Shown here piece by piece: positions 50,475-59,204 of a stretch of 64,000 nucleotides of DNA. The position numbers and the translations under genes are program-made. The notes under the pieces were generated by a model, which was given only the letters and a program-made list of their open reading frames with translations, searched no databases and was not told the DNA's origin. The stretch is from an uncultured Bacteroidales bacterium. Lineage in GTDB: Bacteria; Bacteroidota; Bacteroidia; Bacteroidales; UBA932. Every line of letters starts with the position of its first letter. Within the stretch, counting starts at the first letter, position 1. The stretch covers positions 62,001 through 126,000 of the forward strand of contig CAKVAS010000005.1 in NCBI GenBank assembly GCA_934725015.1, written 5' to 3'.

Positions 50475-53243
50475 TTACTTCACCACGACATTCACAATCT
50501 TGCCCGGGACGACAATCATCTTGAGTATGTTCCCGTCTCCGACATATTTCGCCGTCAGGGCATTGGCCCGGACTTCGGCCTCGACCTCCTCCTTCGGCAT
50601 TGCCTTCGGCAGGTCGAGGGTGAAGCGGGTCTTGCCGTTGAAGGACACCGCGTAGGTGCAGTTGTGCTCAACGGTCAGAGACTCGTCATACTCAGGCCAC
50701 TGCGCCCATGTGATGGTGTCTATGTGCCCGGATGCCCTCCAGAGTTCCTCCGCGATGTGAGGAGCGAACGGGCTGAGCAGGACTACGAGCGGTTCGAGTA
50801 CCTCACGCTTGCTGCACCCGAGTTCGGTAAGTTCGTTCACGGCAATCATGAACGCGGAAATCGCGGTGTTGTAGGAAAAGGCCTCGATGTCCGAAGTGAC
50901 CTTGCCGATGAGTTTGTGAAGGGTCTTGAGTTCCGCAGGAGTGGCCTTCCCGTCCGTGAGAATGAGCCCGTCGCGGTCGTAGAAGAGCCTCCAGACTTTC
51001 CTGAGGAAGCGGTGAACCCCGTCGATTCCCTTGGTGTCCCACGGCTTGCTCTGCTCCAGCGGGCCGAGGAACATCTCGTAGAGACGCAGGGTATCGGCTC
51101 CGTAGGTGTCGCAGACCGTGTCAGGATTGACGACATTGAACATGGACTTGCTCATCTTCTCGATTGCCCAGCCGCAGACGTACTCGCCGTTTTCGAGTAT
51201 GAACTCCGCGTTCGCGAAATCCGGCATCCAGCGCCTGAACGCCTCCGTGTCGAGACGGTCGTTGTTCACGATGTTCACATCGACATGAATCTCCGTCGTC
51301 TCGTATTTGTCCTTGAGCCCGTAGGAAACGAAGGTGTTGGTGCCGATGATTCTATAGACAAAGTTCGAGCGGCCCTGAATCATTCCCTGGTTGATGAGCT
51401 TGCGGAAAGGCTCCTTCTCGCACACATATCCGAGGTCGTAGAGGAACTTGTTCCAGAAACGGGAATAAATAAGATGACCCGTGGCGTGTTCGGTTCCGCC
51501 GATGTAGAGATCGACGTTGCGCCAGTACTCGTCAGCGTCGCGGCCAACGAGAGCCTCGGAGTTGTGCGGGTCCATATAGCGCAGGTAGTAGGCACTGCTG
51601 CCCGCGAATCCCGGCATCGTGCTGGTTTCGAGAGGGTTGCCCTCATAGTTCCAGTCCTTGGCACGCGCAAGAGGCGGCTCCCCGGTCTCGGTCGGGAGGT
51701 ATGTGCTGATTTCAGGAAGCTGCAGAGGAAGGCTGCTCTCCGGAAGCGGAGTGGCGACGCCGTCCTTGTAGCAAATCGGGAACGGCTCCCCCCAGTAGCG
51801 CTGACGGGAGAAAATCGCGTCGCGCAGACGGTAGTTTATCTTCCGGTGTCCCAGACCGTGGCTTTCCACATAGTCAATCGCCGCCGGAATGGCCTCCTTG
51901 ACGCTCATTCCGTTCAGGAAGCCGGAGTTGCACATGATTCCCTCCTTGGCGTCGAAGCTGCCCTCGCTGACGTCACAGCCCTCGATGAGCGGAACAATAG
52001 GCAGGCTGAAGGCCTTGGCGAAGGCATAGTCCCTGCTGTCATGGGCCGGCACGGCCATAATCGCGCCCGTGCCGTAGCCCGCGAGCACATACTCGGAAAT
52101 CCACACCGGAACCCTCTCCCCGGTGAGCGGATTCACCGCGTATGAGCCGGAGAACACGCCCGCAACCGTCTTTGTCTGGGAGATGCGCTCCCTTTCGGTC
52201 TTCTTGCGGGCCTGCGCGAGGTAGGCATCGACCTCTGCCCTGCGGTCAGCCGTCGTGAGCTTATCAACCCAGTCACTCTCCGGCGCAAGCACGAGGAAAG
52301 TCACTCCGAAAACGGTGTCGGCACGGGTGGTGAATATAGTCACGTCATACTCCGTCTCGCCGTTATATGTCTTGAAGACCATCTCGCAGCCCTGACTCCT
52401 TCCAATCCAGTTGCGCTGCATATCCTTCAGAGAATCGGTCCAGTCCAGAGCCTCAAGGTCGTCGAGAAGCCTTCCCGCATACGCGGAAACCCTCAGCTGC
52501 CACTGGGTCATCTTCTTCTGCACCACAGGATGACCGCCGCGCACGGAGTAGCCCTCCTTGACCTCGTCGTTGGCAAGTACCGTCCCGAGCTTCGGACACC
52601 AGTTCACGGAAGTCTCTCCCTGATAGGCGATGCGCCAGTTCATCAGAGCCGCGGCCTTCTGCTTCCCGTCAAAGGCATTCCACTGCTCCGCCGTGAACGG
52701 CTCATGCTCAGAGCAGGCGGCGTTGACTGACTCGCTGCCTCCTTCAGCGAAGGCAGCCTCAAGCTCCTCAATCGGACGTGCCTTCTGAAGGTCGTTGTCG
52801 TACCAGCTTCCGAACATCTTGAGGAACGCCCACTGGGTCCATTTGTAATAGGCAGGGTCACAGGTGCGGATCTCACGCGACCAGTCGTAGGAAAAGCCGA
52901 TGCGGTCGAGCTGGCGACGGTAGCGGGCAATGTTGTCCTCGGTCGTCTTCGCCGGATGCTGTCCGGTCTGGATTGCATACTGCTCGGCCGGAAGCCCGAA
53001 CGCGTCGTAGCCCATCGGATGAAGCACGTTGAAGCCGCGCAGGCGCTTGTAGCGGCTGAAGATGTCGCTCGCTATGTAGCCGAGCGGATGCCCGACATGA
53101 AGACCCGCCCCTGAAGGGTAAGGGAACATATCAAGGACATAGTATTTCGGTTTCGTCGGGTCGGCCTGTGCCTCGAATGTGTGGTTCGCGGCCCAATAGG
53201 CCTGCCATCTCTCCTCAATTTCTCTGAAATTGTAATCTGCCAT
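50475..53243 (-). CDS. leuS: Leucyl-tRNA synthetase
   Basis: Charges tRNA-Leu. It has 922 residues. The class I HIGH motif is in GAGLHVGHPLGY (about 45-56). The CP1 editing domain (about 235-440) has TTRADTVFGVTF and AVPAHDSRDYAFAKAF. KMSKS is in EKMSKSMFNVVN (about 692). The anticodon-binding and C-terminal domains follow. An insertion around residues 125-200 (with FAEGGSESVNAACSEHEPF) is typical of Bacteroidota LeuRS. It starts 6 bp after the M28/TonB-C gene, so it may depend on the SPOR-gene promoter. Confidence 0.97.
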   Translation of the reverse strand: MADYNFREIEERWQAYWAANHTFEAQADPTKPKYYVLDMFPYPSGAGLHVGHPLGYIASDIFSRYKRLRGFNVLHPMGYDAFGLPAEQYAIQTGQHPAKTTEDNIARYRRQLDRIGFSYDWSREIRTCDPAYYKWTQWAFLKMFGSWYDNDLQKARPIEELEAAFAEGGSESVNAACSEHEPFTAEQWNAFDGKQKAAALMNWRIAYQGETSVNWCPKLGTVLANDEVKEGYSVRGGHPVVQKKMTQWQLRVSAYAGRLLDDLEALDWTDSLKDMQRNWIGRSQGCEMVFKTYNGETEYDVTIFTTRADTVFGVTFLVLAPESDWVDKLTTADRRAEVDAYLAQARKKTERERISQTKTVAGVFSGSYAVNPLTGERVPVWISEYVLAGYGTGAIMAVPAHDSRDYAFAKAFSLPIVPLIEGCDVSEGSFDAKEGIMCNSGFLNGMSVKEAIPAAIDYVESHGLGHRKINYRLRDAIFSRQRYWGEPFPICYKDGVATPLPESSLPLQLPEISTYLPTETGEPPLARAKDWNYEGNPLETSTMPGFAGSSAYYLRYMDPHNSEALVGRDADEYWRNVDLYIGGTEHATGHLIYSRFWNKFLYDLGYVCEKEPFRKLINQGMIQGRSNFVYRIIGTNTFVSYGLKDKYETTEIHVDVNIVNNDRLDTEAFRRWMPDFANAEFILENGEYVCGWAIEKMSKSMFNVVNPDTVCDTYGADTLRLYEMFLGPLEQSKPWDTKGIDGVHRFLRKVWRLFYDRDGLILTDGKATPAELKTLHKLIGKVTSDIEAFSYNTAISAFMIAVNELTELGCSKREVLEPLVVLLSPFAPHIAEELWRASGHIDTITWAQWPEYDESLTVEHNCTYAVSFNGKTRFTLDLPKAMPKEEVEAEVRANALTAKYVGDGNILKMIVVPGKIVNVVVK

Positions 53244-53249
53244 ATACTC

Positions 53250-54650
53250 TTATTTTACTCTTATGTTATTCACTCCAAATCCGCCCCTGCCGCTCTTCTC
53301 CAGCCGGAATTCCACCGGAAGGGTCATCGAGCAGCGCACCTTGTTGCCGCCGACGCGGGCGGGCTTCCATTTCGGAGACGCCTCAATCACCTTCACGGCC
53401 TCCGCGTCAAGTTCCTCGCTGACTGAACGGGCCACCTTCACGTCCGTGACCTTTCCGCTCTTGTCGATGATGAAATCCACCATCACGGTGCCCTGAACGC
53501 CGTTCTTCACCGCCGATGAAGGATATTTCAGATACTGATACACCCACTTGGAAAGGAACTGCCTCGGGTCGGTGCTGTTGAGGAACGCCGGCCGCTGGTC
53601 GCACTCATAGTACGGAATCACGTCGTCGAACGCGGAGCCGCGCCGCAGCGGAGCCACGCTGTCGTTGAACGAAGGGCGTATTCCCGTATTCGCGAGAGTC
53701 ATCGAGAAATCGTAGAGGTATTCGAGTATCCTTTCCATCGACGGATAGTCGATTATGGATTCCGTGTCGCGCTCGGTGTCATGCTCGGGATATTTTCCCG
53801 TGGAAAAGCAGACCGACGGTATCTCCTTGGCATAGAACGCCCTGTGATCCGACGGATAGACCTCAGCGGAGGTAATCTCCGGCCGGACAGGAAGGAGGTC
53901 GCCCTCAAGAGTGCGCAGGATGGTGTTCATATCGACGTTCGAGGAGGTGTAGGCGTAAAAGCCGTTGTTTCCGCATCCCAGGCAGTCGAGATTTATCATC
54001 GCGTCGATGTTTCCGGCGTCGGAGAATGCCCTGTTGAGGAAATACCATGCCCCGGCATAGGTCTTTGACGAAGCTCCGAAAGCGACGAAAATCACGGAGC
54101 GCTTCAGCGAGAAGGAGTTGTTCTCCAGCATTCCCGCGAGTTCCAGCATCATCGCGAGTCCGGATGCGTTTCCGTTCGCCCCGTAATAGATGCGCTCGAC
54201 GGGATTCCCGTCAACGGTGTAGCTGTCCGAGCCGAGATTGTCGAGCCTCGCCCCTATCACGATGTAGCGCTCGCGCAGCTTCGCGTCCGAGCCCTGAATG
54301 TAGCCCACGACGTTGCGGGAAGTGAGCGTGTCACCGTTTTCAGTAGTGATTCCGAAGGTGTTGTCCGCAGACAGGTCGAGCAGTTCCACGCCCTTCGCGT
54401 CAAGCTGCCCCGCAACATACTCGGCAGCGGCCTTTTCTCCCGGAGAACCCGCCGCGCGACCTTCCGTGTCGGCCGAGGCGATGGAGCGGATGTGGTGACG
54501 GAAGGCCGCCGCGGTCTCGCTGTCATAAAGTTCCTCGTAGGCTCCTCCCGAGCGGTACTGGGCGAATGCGCTGCCTCCGGAAGACAGCATGACGAGCACG
54601 GCCGCGAAGCCTGAGATGAGCGGCCGCGAAGAAGCCGCCGCTCTAATCAT
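53250..54650 (-). CDS. Degenerate M28 peptidase fused to a TonB C-terminal domain
   Basis: An exported 466-residue protein. The signal peptide ends near SAFAQ (about 31). An M28 aminopeptidase-like fold (about 35-355) is followed by a TonB-C domain (about 375-460; YPSSAVKNGVQGTVMVDFII, then PKWKPARVGGNKVRCSMTLPV). The M28 active site is largely lost. The first zinc His region, normally AHYDHLG, reads ARLDNLG. The GADDNASG motif reads GANGNASG. The catalytic Glu pair, normally GAEE, reads GASS. Only the Asp of INLD and the last His (PEHDTERDT) remain. It is probably a non-catalytic periplasmic binding protein. ATG 54650 overlaps the SPOR stop by 8 bp; ATG 54668 is possible. Confidence 0.82.
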   Translation of the reverse strand: MIRAAASSRPLISGFAAVLVMLSSGGSAFAQYRSGGAYEELYDSETAAAFRHHIRSIASADTEGRAAGSPGEKAAAEYVAGQLDAKGVELLDLSADNTFGITTENGDTLTSRNVVGYIQGSDAKLRERYIVIGARLDNLGSDSYTVDGNPVERIYYGANGNASGLAMMLELAGMLENNSFSLKRSVIFVAFGASSKTYAGAWYFLNRAFSDAGNIDAMINLDCLGCGNNGFYAYTSSNVDMNTILRTLEGDLLPVRPEITSAEVYPSDHRAFYAKEIPSVCFSTGKYPEHDTERDTESIIDYPSMERILEYLYDFSMTLANTGIRPSFNDSVAPLRRGSAFDDVIPYYECDQRPAFLNSTDPRQFLSKWVYQYLKYPSSAVKNGVQGTVMVDFIIDKSGKVTDVKVARSVSEELDAEAVKVIEASPKWKPARVGGNKVRCSMTLPVEFRLEKSGRGGFGVNNIRVK

Positions 54651-55161
54651 TCTTGAGAATCCACGCATCTTTCGGACAGAATTTTTCGTTTCTAACTTTA
54701 GTATAGGCCGCCACCGCGTCACAAATCCGCGTGCACGGCTCAACCGCGACGGCCGCCATCCCGTTTCTGAACGTCAGAATCACAGGCGCATAGCCGGCTT
54801 CCGAGACAATTTTTGCCATCCCCTCCGCATTGGGCGCAGCCTTGAAAGACCCCACTACAATGGCATAGCCCCCGGAAACCGCGCTCTCCGCACCGCCGAG
54901 GCCTGAAAGGGAGATGACAGCGACTCCGAGACTGTCAATGCGCGAGAGCGCCGCAAGCGAATCGTTCACAGTCTTTTCCGCGACACGGACGGAATCGAGG
55001 CGGGCCTGTTCCCGCTCCCGCTCCGCGAGTTCAATAGCCGCGCGCTTGCCGTCTATCTCGGCACTTGTGGGTCTGCCGGCAAGGCCGCGGAAAAAGTCAC
55101 AGCCACAGACAATCGAGGCTGTGAGAATCAAGGCTACAATGGCAGTTCTCTTCATATTCAT
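54643..55161 (-). CDS. SPOR-domain lipoprotein
   Basis: A probable lipoprotein of 172 residues. The signal peptide has a lipobox-like SIVCGC (Cys about 21). A charged helical linker follows (about 35-80), then a SPOR domain (about 97-170; GGYAIVVGSFKAAPNAEGMA, then VILTFRNGMAAVAVEPC). SPOR domains bind denuded septal peptidoglycan, so this protein is likely at the division site. It is the first gene of the unit with the M28/TonB-C protein and leuS. ATG 55155 is an alternative start. Confidence 0.88.
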   Translation of the reverse strand: MNMKRTAIVALILTASIVCGCDFFRGLAGRPTSAEIDGKRAAIELAEREREQARLDSVRVAEKTVNDSLAALSRIDSLGVAVISLSGLGGAESAVSGGYAIVVGSFKAAPNAEGMAKIVSEAGYAPVILTFRNGMAAVAVEPCTRICDAVAAYTKVRNEKFCPKDAWILKND

Positions 55162-55250
55162 TAACTTTTCAGCATGGCTTCAGTGCCGTTCCCTCCGTTT
55201 TTGATGCCCTTTTTCATGAGGTCAGCGGACGGTGCACCGGAAGCAATCTG

Positions 55251-55258
55251 CAAATTTA
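55251..55258 (-). promoter_or_regulatory. -7 element TAAATTTG for the SPOR-M28-leuS unit
   Basis: TAAATTTG on the minus strand, leader about 83 nt. It is divergent from the DUF389 promoter 14 bp away. Confidence 0.5.
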
Positions 55259-55271
55259 GGATAAAAATCCA

Positions 55272-55279
55272 TATATTTG
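55272..55279 (+). promoter_or_regulatory. -7 element TATATTTG for the DUF389 gene
   Basis: TATATTTG on the plus strand, about 44 bp before the ATG at 55323. Confidence 0.55.
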
Positions 55280-55322
55280 CAGTCGGTATGGGATATAGTG
55301 TTTCAAATTTTTTGAAAATAAT

Positions 55323-56699
55323 ATGAACTTTTTCGGTAAAATCGGACATTTCTTCAAGGACATCGTTGATTTGTCAGGACACATGGACACGGCGGCGGCC
55401 GAACAGTCAATCAGGTCGAACATATATTTCAAGGGTCCCAACGCATGGATTCTCGCCTTCTCGATAATAATCGCGTCAATCGGGCTCAACATCAACTCGA
55501 CGCCCGTCATCATCGGAGCGATGCTCATCTCCCCGCTGATGGGGCCAATCTTCGGCATCGGCCTCTCGCTGGGAATCAACGACATAAGCCTGTTCAGGGA
55601 AGCCGGCAAGAACCTGCTGACCATGATGGGAATCGCGCTCGTGGCCTCATGCCTCTACTTCCTCATCACCCCGCTGAACCTCAGCAACCCGACGGAACTC
55701 CTGGCGAGGACGAACCCGACTATTTACGACGTACTCATCGCGCTCTTCGGCGGCTGCGCCGGAATATTCGAGCAGTGCCGCAAGGAAAAGGGGACGGTGT
55801 TCTCGGGAGTAGCCATCGCGACCGCCCTCATGCCTCCGATGTGCACGGCCGGCTACGGTCTGGCGAACGGCAACATGAGTTATTTCTTCGGAGCCCTCTA
55901 CCTCTTCTTCATCAACTGCGTGTTCATCGCCCTGGCGACCTATCTCGCGGCCAAGGTGCTCGGATTCAATGCAGTGAAGTTCAACGACAGCAGGACGGAG
56001 AAGCGGACGAAATGGCTGATAGCGGTGGTGATGATCATCTTCATCGTCCCGAGCATCTGGTCCGCCATAACCCTCATAAGGAACAACAATTTCGAGGACA
56101 AGGCGATAGGCTTCGTGCAGCAGAACAAGTCACTCGGGAACTCAATCATCTATGACTACAAAATCAGCCACGAGGACGGGGGCAAGGTCGAGCTGTTCAT
56201 CACCGGAGAGGAACTTTCCGCCGTCGAGCGCAACAACCTCTACGAGATCGCGAAGGCCGCTGGCCTCAAGCAGGAGCAGGTGGTCATCAACGAGCACACG
56301 AACGGGCAGAGCAAGGTCGAGAAAGAGCTGATTCAGGGGATATACGCCCGGACGGACAGCGAAATCAACCGCAGGGACGACGAAATCAAGAGGCTTGAGG
56401 CGGAGATTGAGCTGATAAAGAAGAACGAGATTCCATACGCGCAGGTTACGCGCGAGGCCATAAATTCGTGGCCGGAGATTACCGAGCTGAGCATCGGGGA
56501 CGGCGCCGGGGTGACTGCGGACAGCCTGAAGGTCTGCAGGAGAATCGTCGTGGTGGCAAATACAAGCAAAGCCATGAGCCAGTCCGAGAAGGAAAAGTTC
56601 ACCAAGTGGCTGGGAATCAGGCTCAACAATGAGAACATCGAGTTCATCGAGAACGCTCCGGCAGCCCCCGCCAAAGGGGCGAAGAAATCACACAAGTAG
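55323..56699 (+). CDS. DUF389 family membrane protein
   Basis: Function unknown. 458 residues. The DUF389 core (about 35-205) has about six hydrophobic helices with GPNAWILAFSIIIASIGLN, TPVIIGAMLISPLMGPIFG and GVAIATALMPPMCTAGYGLA. A seventh helix (about 235-252) precedes a soluble part (about 260-440) that holds a coiled coil (about 345-375; INRRDDEIKRLEAEIELIKK) and an OmpA-like or dimerisation-like end (NSWPEITELSIGDGAG, then SEKEKFTKWLGIRL). The soluble C-terminal extension is larger than the basic family unit. The CapA-like gene starts 15 bp downstream. Confidence 0.85.
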   Translation: MNFFGKIGHFFKDIVDLSGHMDTAAAEQSIRSNIYFKGPNAWILAFSIIIASIGLNINSTPVIIGAMLISPLMGPIFGIGLSLGINDISLFREAGKNLLTMMGIALVASCLYFLITPLNLSNPTELLARTNPTIYDVLIALFGGCAGIFEQCRKEKGTVFSGVAIATALMPPMCTAGYGLANGNMSYFFGALYLFFINCVFIALATYLAAKVLGFNAVKFNDSRTEKRTKWLIAVVMIIFIVPSIWSAITLIRNNNFEDKAIGFVQQNKSLGNSIIYDYKISHEDGGKVELFITGEELSAVERNNLYEIAKAAGLKQEQVVINEHTNGQSKVEKELIQGIYARTDSEINRRDDEIKRLEAEIELIKKNEIPYAQVTREAINSWPEITELSIGDGAGVTADSLKVCRRIVVVANTSKAMSQSEKEKFTKWLGIRLNNENIEFIENAPAAPAKGAKKSHK

Positions 56700-56714
56700 C
56701 GTGACGCCCGAGGG

Positions 56715-57848
56715 ATGCAGAGAGTATTGGCTGTAATATTGTCGGGGATTCTGGCTCTGTTCATGGACGATGTCATCCGGGAACCGATGCCGCCGTCCCC
56801 GGGGCCGCTTGACCGTTCCGACACGGCGACCGTCTGCGTGCTCGGAGACCTTATGATGCACTCGGCCCAGATTGCGGAGGGCGGTTGGAGGGAGAGCCTG
56901 CGGCTGATCCGCCCGCTTCTTGAAGGGGCGACGGTCAGCATCGCGAACATGGAATTCACCCTTGCCGGCAGACCGTACAGCGGCTACCCCTGCTTCAGCG
57001 CCCCGGAAGACTACGCGCTGACTGCGGCGGACTGCGGCATCGACGTGTTTCTGACGGCCAACAACCACATCACGGACAAGGGAGCGGCAGGGCTTGGGCG
57101 CACGCTACGGCTCTACGACCGCCTCCACGACTCCCTCGGCATCTTCCACACGGGCTGCGACTCGCTCTCCGCCCCGCTCTTCGTCCGGGCGAACAACATC
57201 CGGCTCGGCATCGTGAACGCGACCTACGGAACCAACAGCGGAATCCGGGGCACCTCCGTCAACTGGCTCGGCGACACGGAGAGGCTACGCAGAACGGTTG
57301 CCGCCTCTGCCGCCGCCTCCGACTTCACGATTGTCTTTCCCCACTGGGGCGAGGAGTACCGGACGCGGCACAACGCCTCCCAGGAGAGCACGGCGCGTTT
57401 TCTTGCCGAAGCAGGAGCCGACATCATCATAGGGGCGCACCCGCACGTGGTTCAGGACACCGCGTCAGTTTTTGTCCGGCAGGACACGAAGGCCGCCGGC
57501 TCGGACGGATACTCCGGCAAGGACTCTGAAAAAATCTCTGACACTCCCGAAGGAGCCGCCCGCCGCGTCCCCGTCCTCTACTCCCTCGGCAACGCCCTCT
57601 CCAACATGAGCGCCCGCGACACGCAGCTGGAACTGATGGCACGCCTGACGCTTATCCGCGACCACAGCGGCACCCGCCTCGACTCCACAGAACTTATATG
57701 GCTCTGGTGCTCCCGCCCCGGCGGCTTCGACTCCCGCTACACCGTCATCCCCGTCGCCGACTACGCCGACCACCGCGACCTCTGGCTCAACCCCGCCGAC
57801 CACGACAAGATGCTCTCCACCTGGAAAAGATTGAATTTCTGCAAATAA
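56715..57848 (+). CDS. CapA family protein (PGA_cap metallophosphoesterase fold)
   Basis: 377 residues with a hydrophobic N-terminus (about 3-17) that could be a signal peptide or anchor. The calcineurin-like metal-site motifs of the family are present: GDLMMH (about 44-49), ANMEFTL (about 78), TANNHITDKG (about 115), FPHWGEEY (about 210) and GAHPHVVQ (about 238). Some relatives take part in poly-gamma-glutamate capsule retention; most are uncharacterised. No capBC genes are nearby, so a capsule role is not supported. Codons here are richer in GC at the third position than in the next gene. Confidence 0.87.
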   Translation: MQRVLAVILSGILALFMDDVIREPMPPSPGPLDRSDTATVCVLGDLMMHSAQIAEGGWRESLRLIRPLLEGATVSIANMEFTLAGRPYSGYPCFSAPEDYALTAADCGIDVFLTANNHITDKGAAGLGRTLRLYDRLHDSLGIFHTGCDSLSAPLFVRANNIRLGIVNATYGTNSGIRGTSVNWLGDTERLRRTVAASAAASDFTIVFPHWGEEYRTRHNASQESTARFLAEAGADIIIGAHPHVVQDTASVFVRQDTKAAGSDGYSGKDSEKISDTPEGAARRVPVLYSLGNALSNMSARDTQLELMARLTLIRDHSGTRLDSTELIWLWCSRPGGFDSRYTVIPVADYADHRDLWLNPADHDKMLSTWKRLNFCK

Positions 57849-57853
57849 ATCAT

Positions 57854-57861
57854 TATTTTTG
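57854..57861 (+). promoter_or_regulatory. -7 element TATTTTTG for phoH
   Basis: TATTTTTG on the plus strand just after the CapA stop; the leader of about 78 nt consists almost entirely of the 24-bp-spaced repeats. Confidence 0.5.
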
Positions 57862-57863
57862 CG

Positions 57864-57926
57864 GTATAAACTAACAACTCCTTCGGATTATAAACTAATA
57901 ACGCCAAAGGAGTATAAACTAACAAC
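57864..57926. repeat. Three 15-mers (TATAAACTAACAAC type) at exact 24-bp spacing
   Basis: Copies at 57864-57878, 57888-57902 and 57912-57926; copies 1 and 3 are identical and copy 2 differs at two positions. The two spacers contain CTCCTT and AAGGAG, so copy 2 can form the loop of a stem. The array lies in the phoH leader, 19 bp before its ATG. Confidence 0.85.
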
Positions 57927-57945
57927 GGCCGGCAAAAACGGATAG

Positions 57946-58881
57946 ATGAAAAAGACGATTACACTTGAGGCGATTGACCCTATTGAGATTTACGGGCCGG
58001 CTAACAGGCTTCTGGAGGCGCTTTGCGCTTATTTTCCGAAGTTAAAGGTGGTGGCACGGGGAAATGAGCTGCTTTTGGACGGGATGCAGGACGACATCAT
58101 CGGGTTCAACGAGAAGTTCAGCAGGCTGATTGAGAAGAGGATGCACAAGCGGACGCTCTCGACCTACGACGTGGAGGAACTTTTCGAGGGCGGGAACGCC
58201 GCTGAGGAATTCATGATGCACTCGGACGCGCCGATTGTGTTCGGGAACGACGGAAAGCCGATAAAGGCGCGGAATGCCACGCAGGAGAAGATGGTTAAGG
58301 CATATTTCGAGAACGACCTGCTCTTTGCCGTGGGACCTGCGGGAACGGGAAAGACATACGTTGCCATCGCGCTGGCCGTGAGGGCGCTGAAGAACCGCGA
58401 GGTGAAGAGGATTATACTCACGCGGCCTGCGGTGGAGGCCGGGGAAAGGCTCGGATTTCTGCCGGGAGACCTCAAGGACAAGCTCGACCCGTATCTCCAG
58501 CCGCTCTACGACGCGCTCGGCGACATGATTCCGCCGAAGAAGCTTCAGGACTTCATAGCCGACGGTACGATTCAGATTGCACCGCTCGCCTATATGCGCG
58601 GACGCACCCTCGACCGCGCCTGCGTGATTCTCGACGAGGCGCAGAACACCAACCTCGGCCAGCTCAAGATGTTCCTCACGCGAATGGGCCGCGACGCGAA
58701 GTTCATCGTCACCGGCGACGCCTCCCAGGTCGATCTTCCCAACAAGTCCGACAGCGGCCTGCTCCGGGGAATGAAACTCGTGGAGGGAATCAAGGGCATC
58801 GCCTGCATCCGCTTCACCAATGCAGACATCGTGCGGCATCCTTTAGTCACAAAAATCGTCAAGGCGTTCGACGGCGAATAG
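57946..58881 (+). CDS. phoH: PhoH family protein
   Basis: A cytoplasmic ATPase of 311 residues, related to the N-terminal half of superfamily 1 helicases. Its role is uncertain (RNA metabolism and stress are proposed). A KH-like N-terminal part (about 10-85) is followed by Walker A GPAGTGKTYVAIALA (about 128-142), Walker B VILDEAQNT (about 224) and TGDASQVDLP (about 260). The last codons GGC GAA and the stop adjoin repeat R2 copy 2. This gene is often found with ybeY, which is not adjacent here. Confidence 0.95.
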   Translation: MKKTITLEAIDPIEIYGPANRLLEALCAYFPKLKVVARGNELLLDGMQDDIIGFNEKFSRLIEKRMHKRTLSTYDVEELFEGGNAAEEFMMHSDAPIVFGNDGKPIKARNATQEKMVKAYFENDLLFAVGPAGTGKTYVAIALAVRALKNREVKRIILTRPAVEAGERLGFLPGDLKDKLDPYLQPLYDALGDMIPPKKLQDFIADGTIQIAPLAYMRGRTLDRACVILDEAQNTNLGQLKMFLTRMGRDAKFIVTGDASQVDLPNKSDSGLLRGMKLVEGIKGIACIRFTNADIVRHPLVTKIVKAFDGE

Positions 58882-58887
58882 CGGCGA

Positions 58888-58970
58888 ATCTGCCGCGTTA
58901 CGCCGCGCTGCAAAAATCCTCACAACCACAAGGTTGCTCCGGTATTTGACAGCACGGCAAGCCTTGCATC
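58888..58970. repeat. Dispersed repeat R2, copy 2 (after phoH)
   Basis: Partner of 45071-45152. It also begins exactly 7 bp after a plus-strand stop codon, and the bases GGCGAATA that span the last two codons and the stop are the same in prfB and phoH. Confidence 0.85.
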
Positions 58971-59042
58971 TTCACAACTCTTCGCCGTCTCACCAGAGCA
59001 ACTTCAAACGCCCCAAACACCATAAATCGCCAAATAGAATTG

Positions 59043-59170
59043 CCTCAAATAACCAAACAAAAACACCTCAAATGACCAAATACGGAAAGCGAGAAATCTT
59101 TGGTTAGCCGCACAAAGATTTCTCGCTTCGCTCGAAATGACAATATACTACTCGAAATGACAATATACTA
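59043..59170. repeat. Cluster of local repeats between phoH and the TPR gene
   Basis: Three separate patterns occur in the 323-bp gene-free gap. A direct repeat CCTCAAATNACCAAA lies at 59043-59057 and 59066-59080. A perfect 15-bp inverted repeat AGCGAGAAATCTTTG lies at 59088-59102 and 59113-59127 with a 10-base loop. Two identical tandem 20-mers CTCGAAATGACAATATACTA lie at 59131-59150 and 59151-59170, followed by decayed copies. The inverted repeat may act as a terminator between the convergent genes. Confidence 0.8.
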
Positions 59171-59204
59171 AACGACAGTATATTATATTAAATGACAGTA
59201 TGTC

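Noticed and set aside
50664..52145. 493-codon open frame on the plus strand opposite leuS
   Set aside because: It lies entirely antisense to a complete leucyl-tRNA synthetase; long antisense frames are expected in GC-rich genes, and the translation has no recognisable domain.
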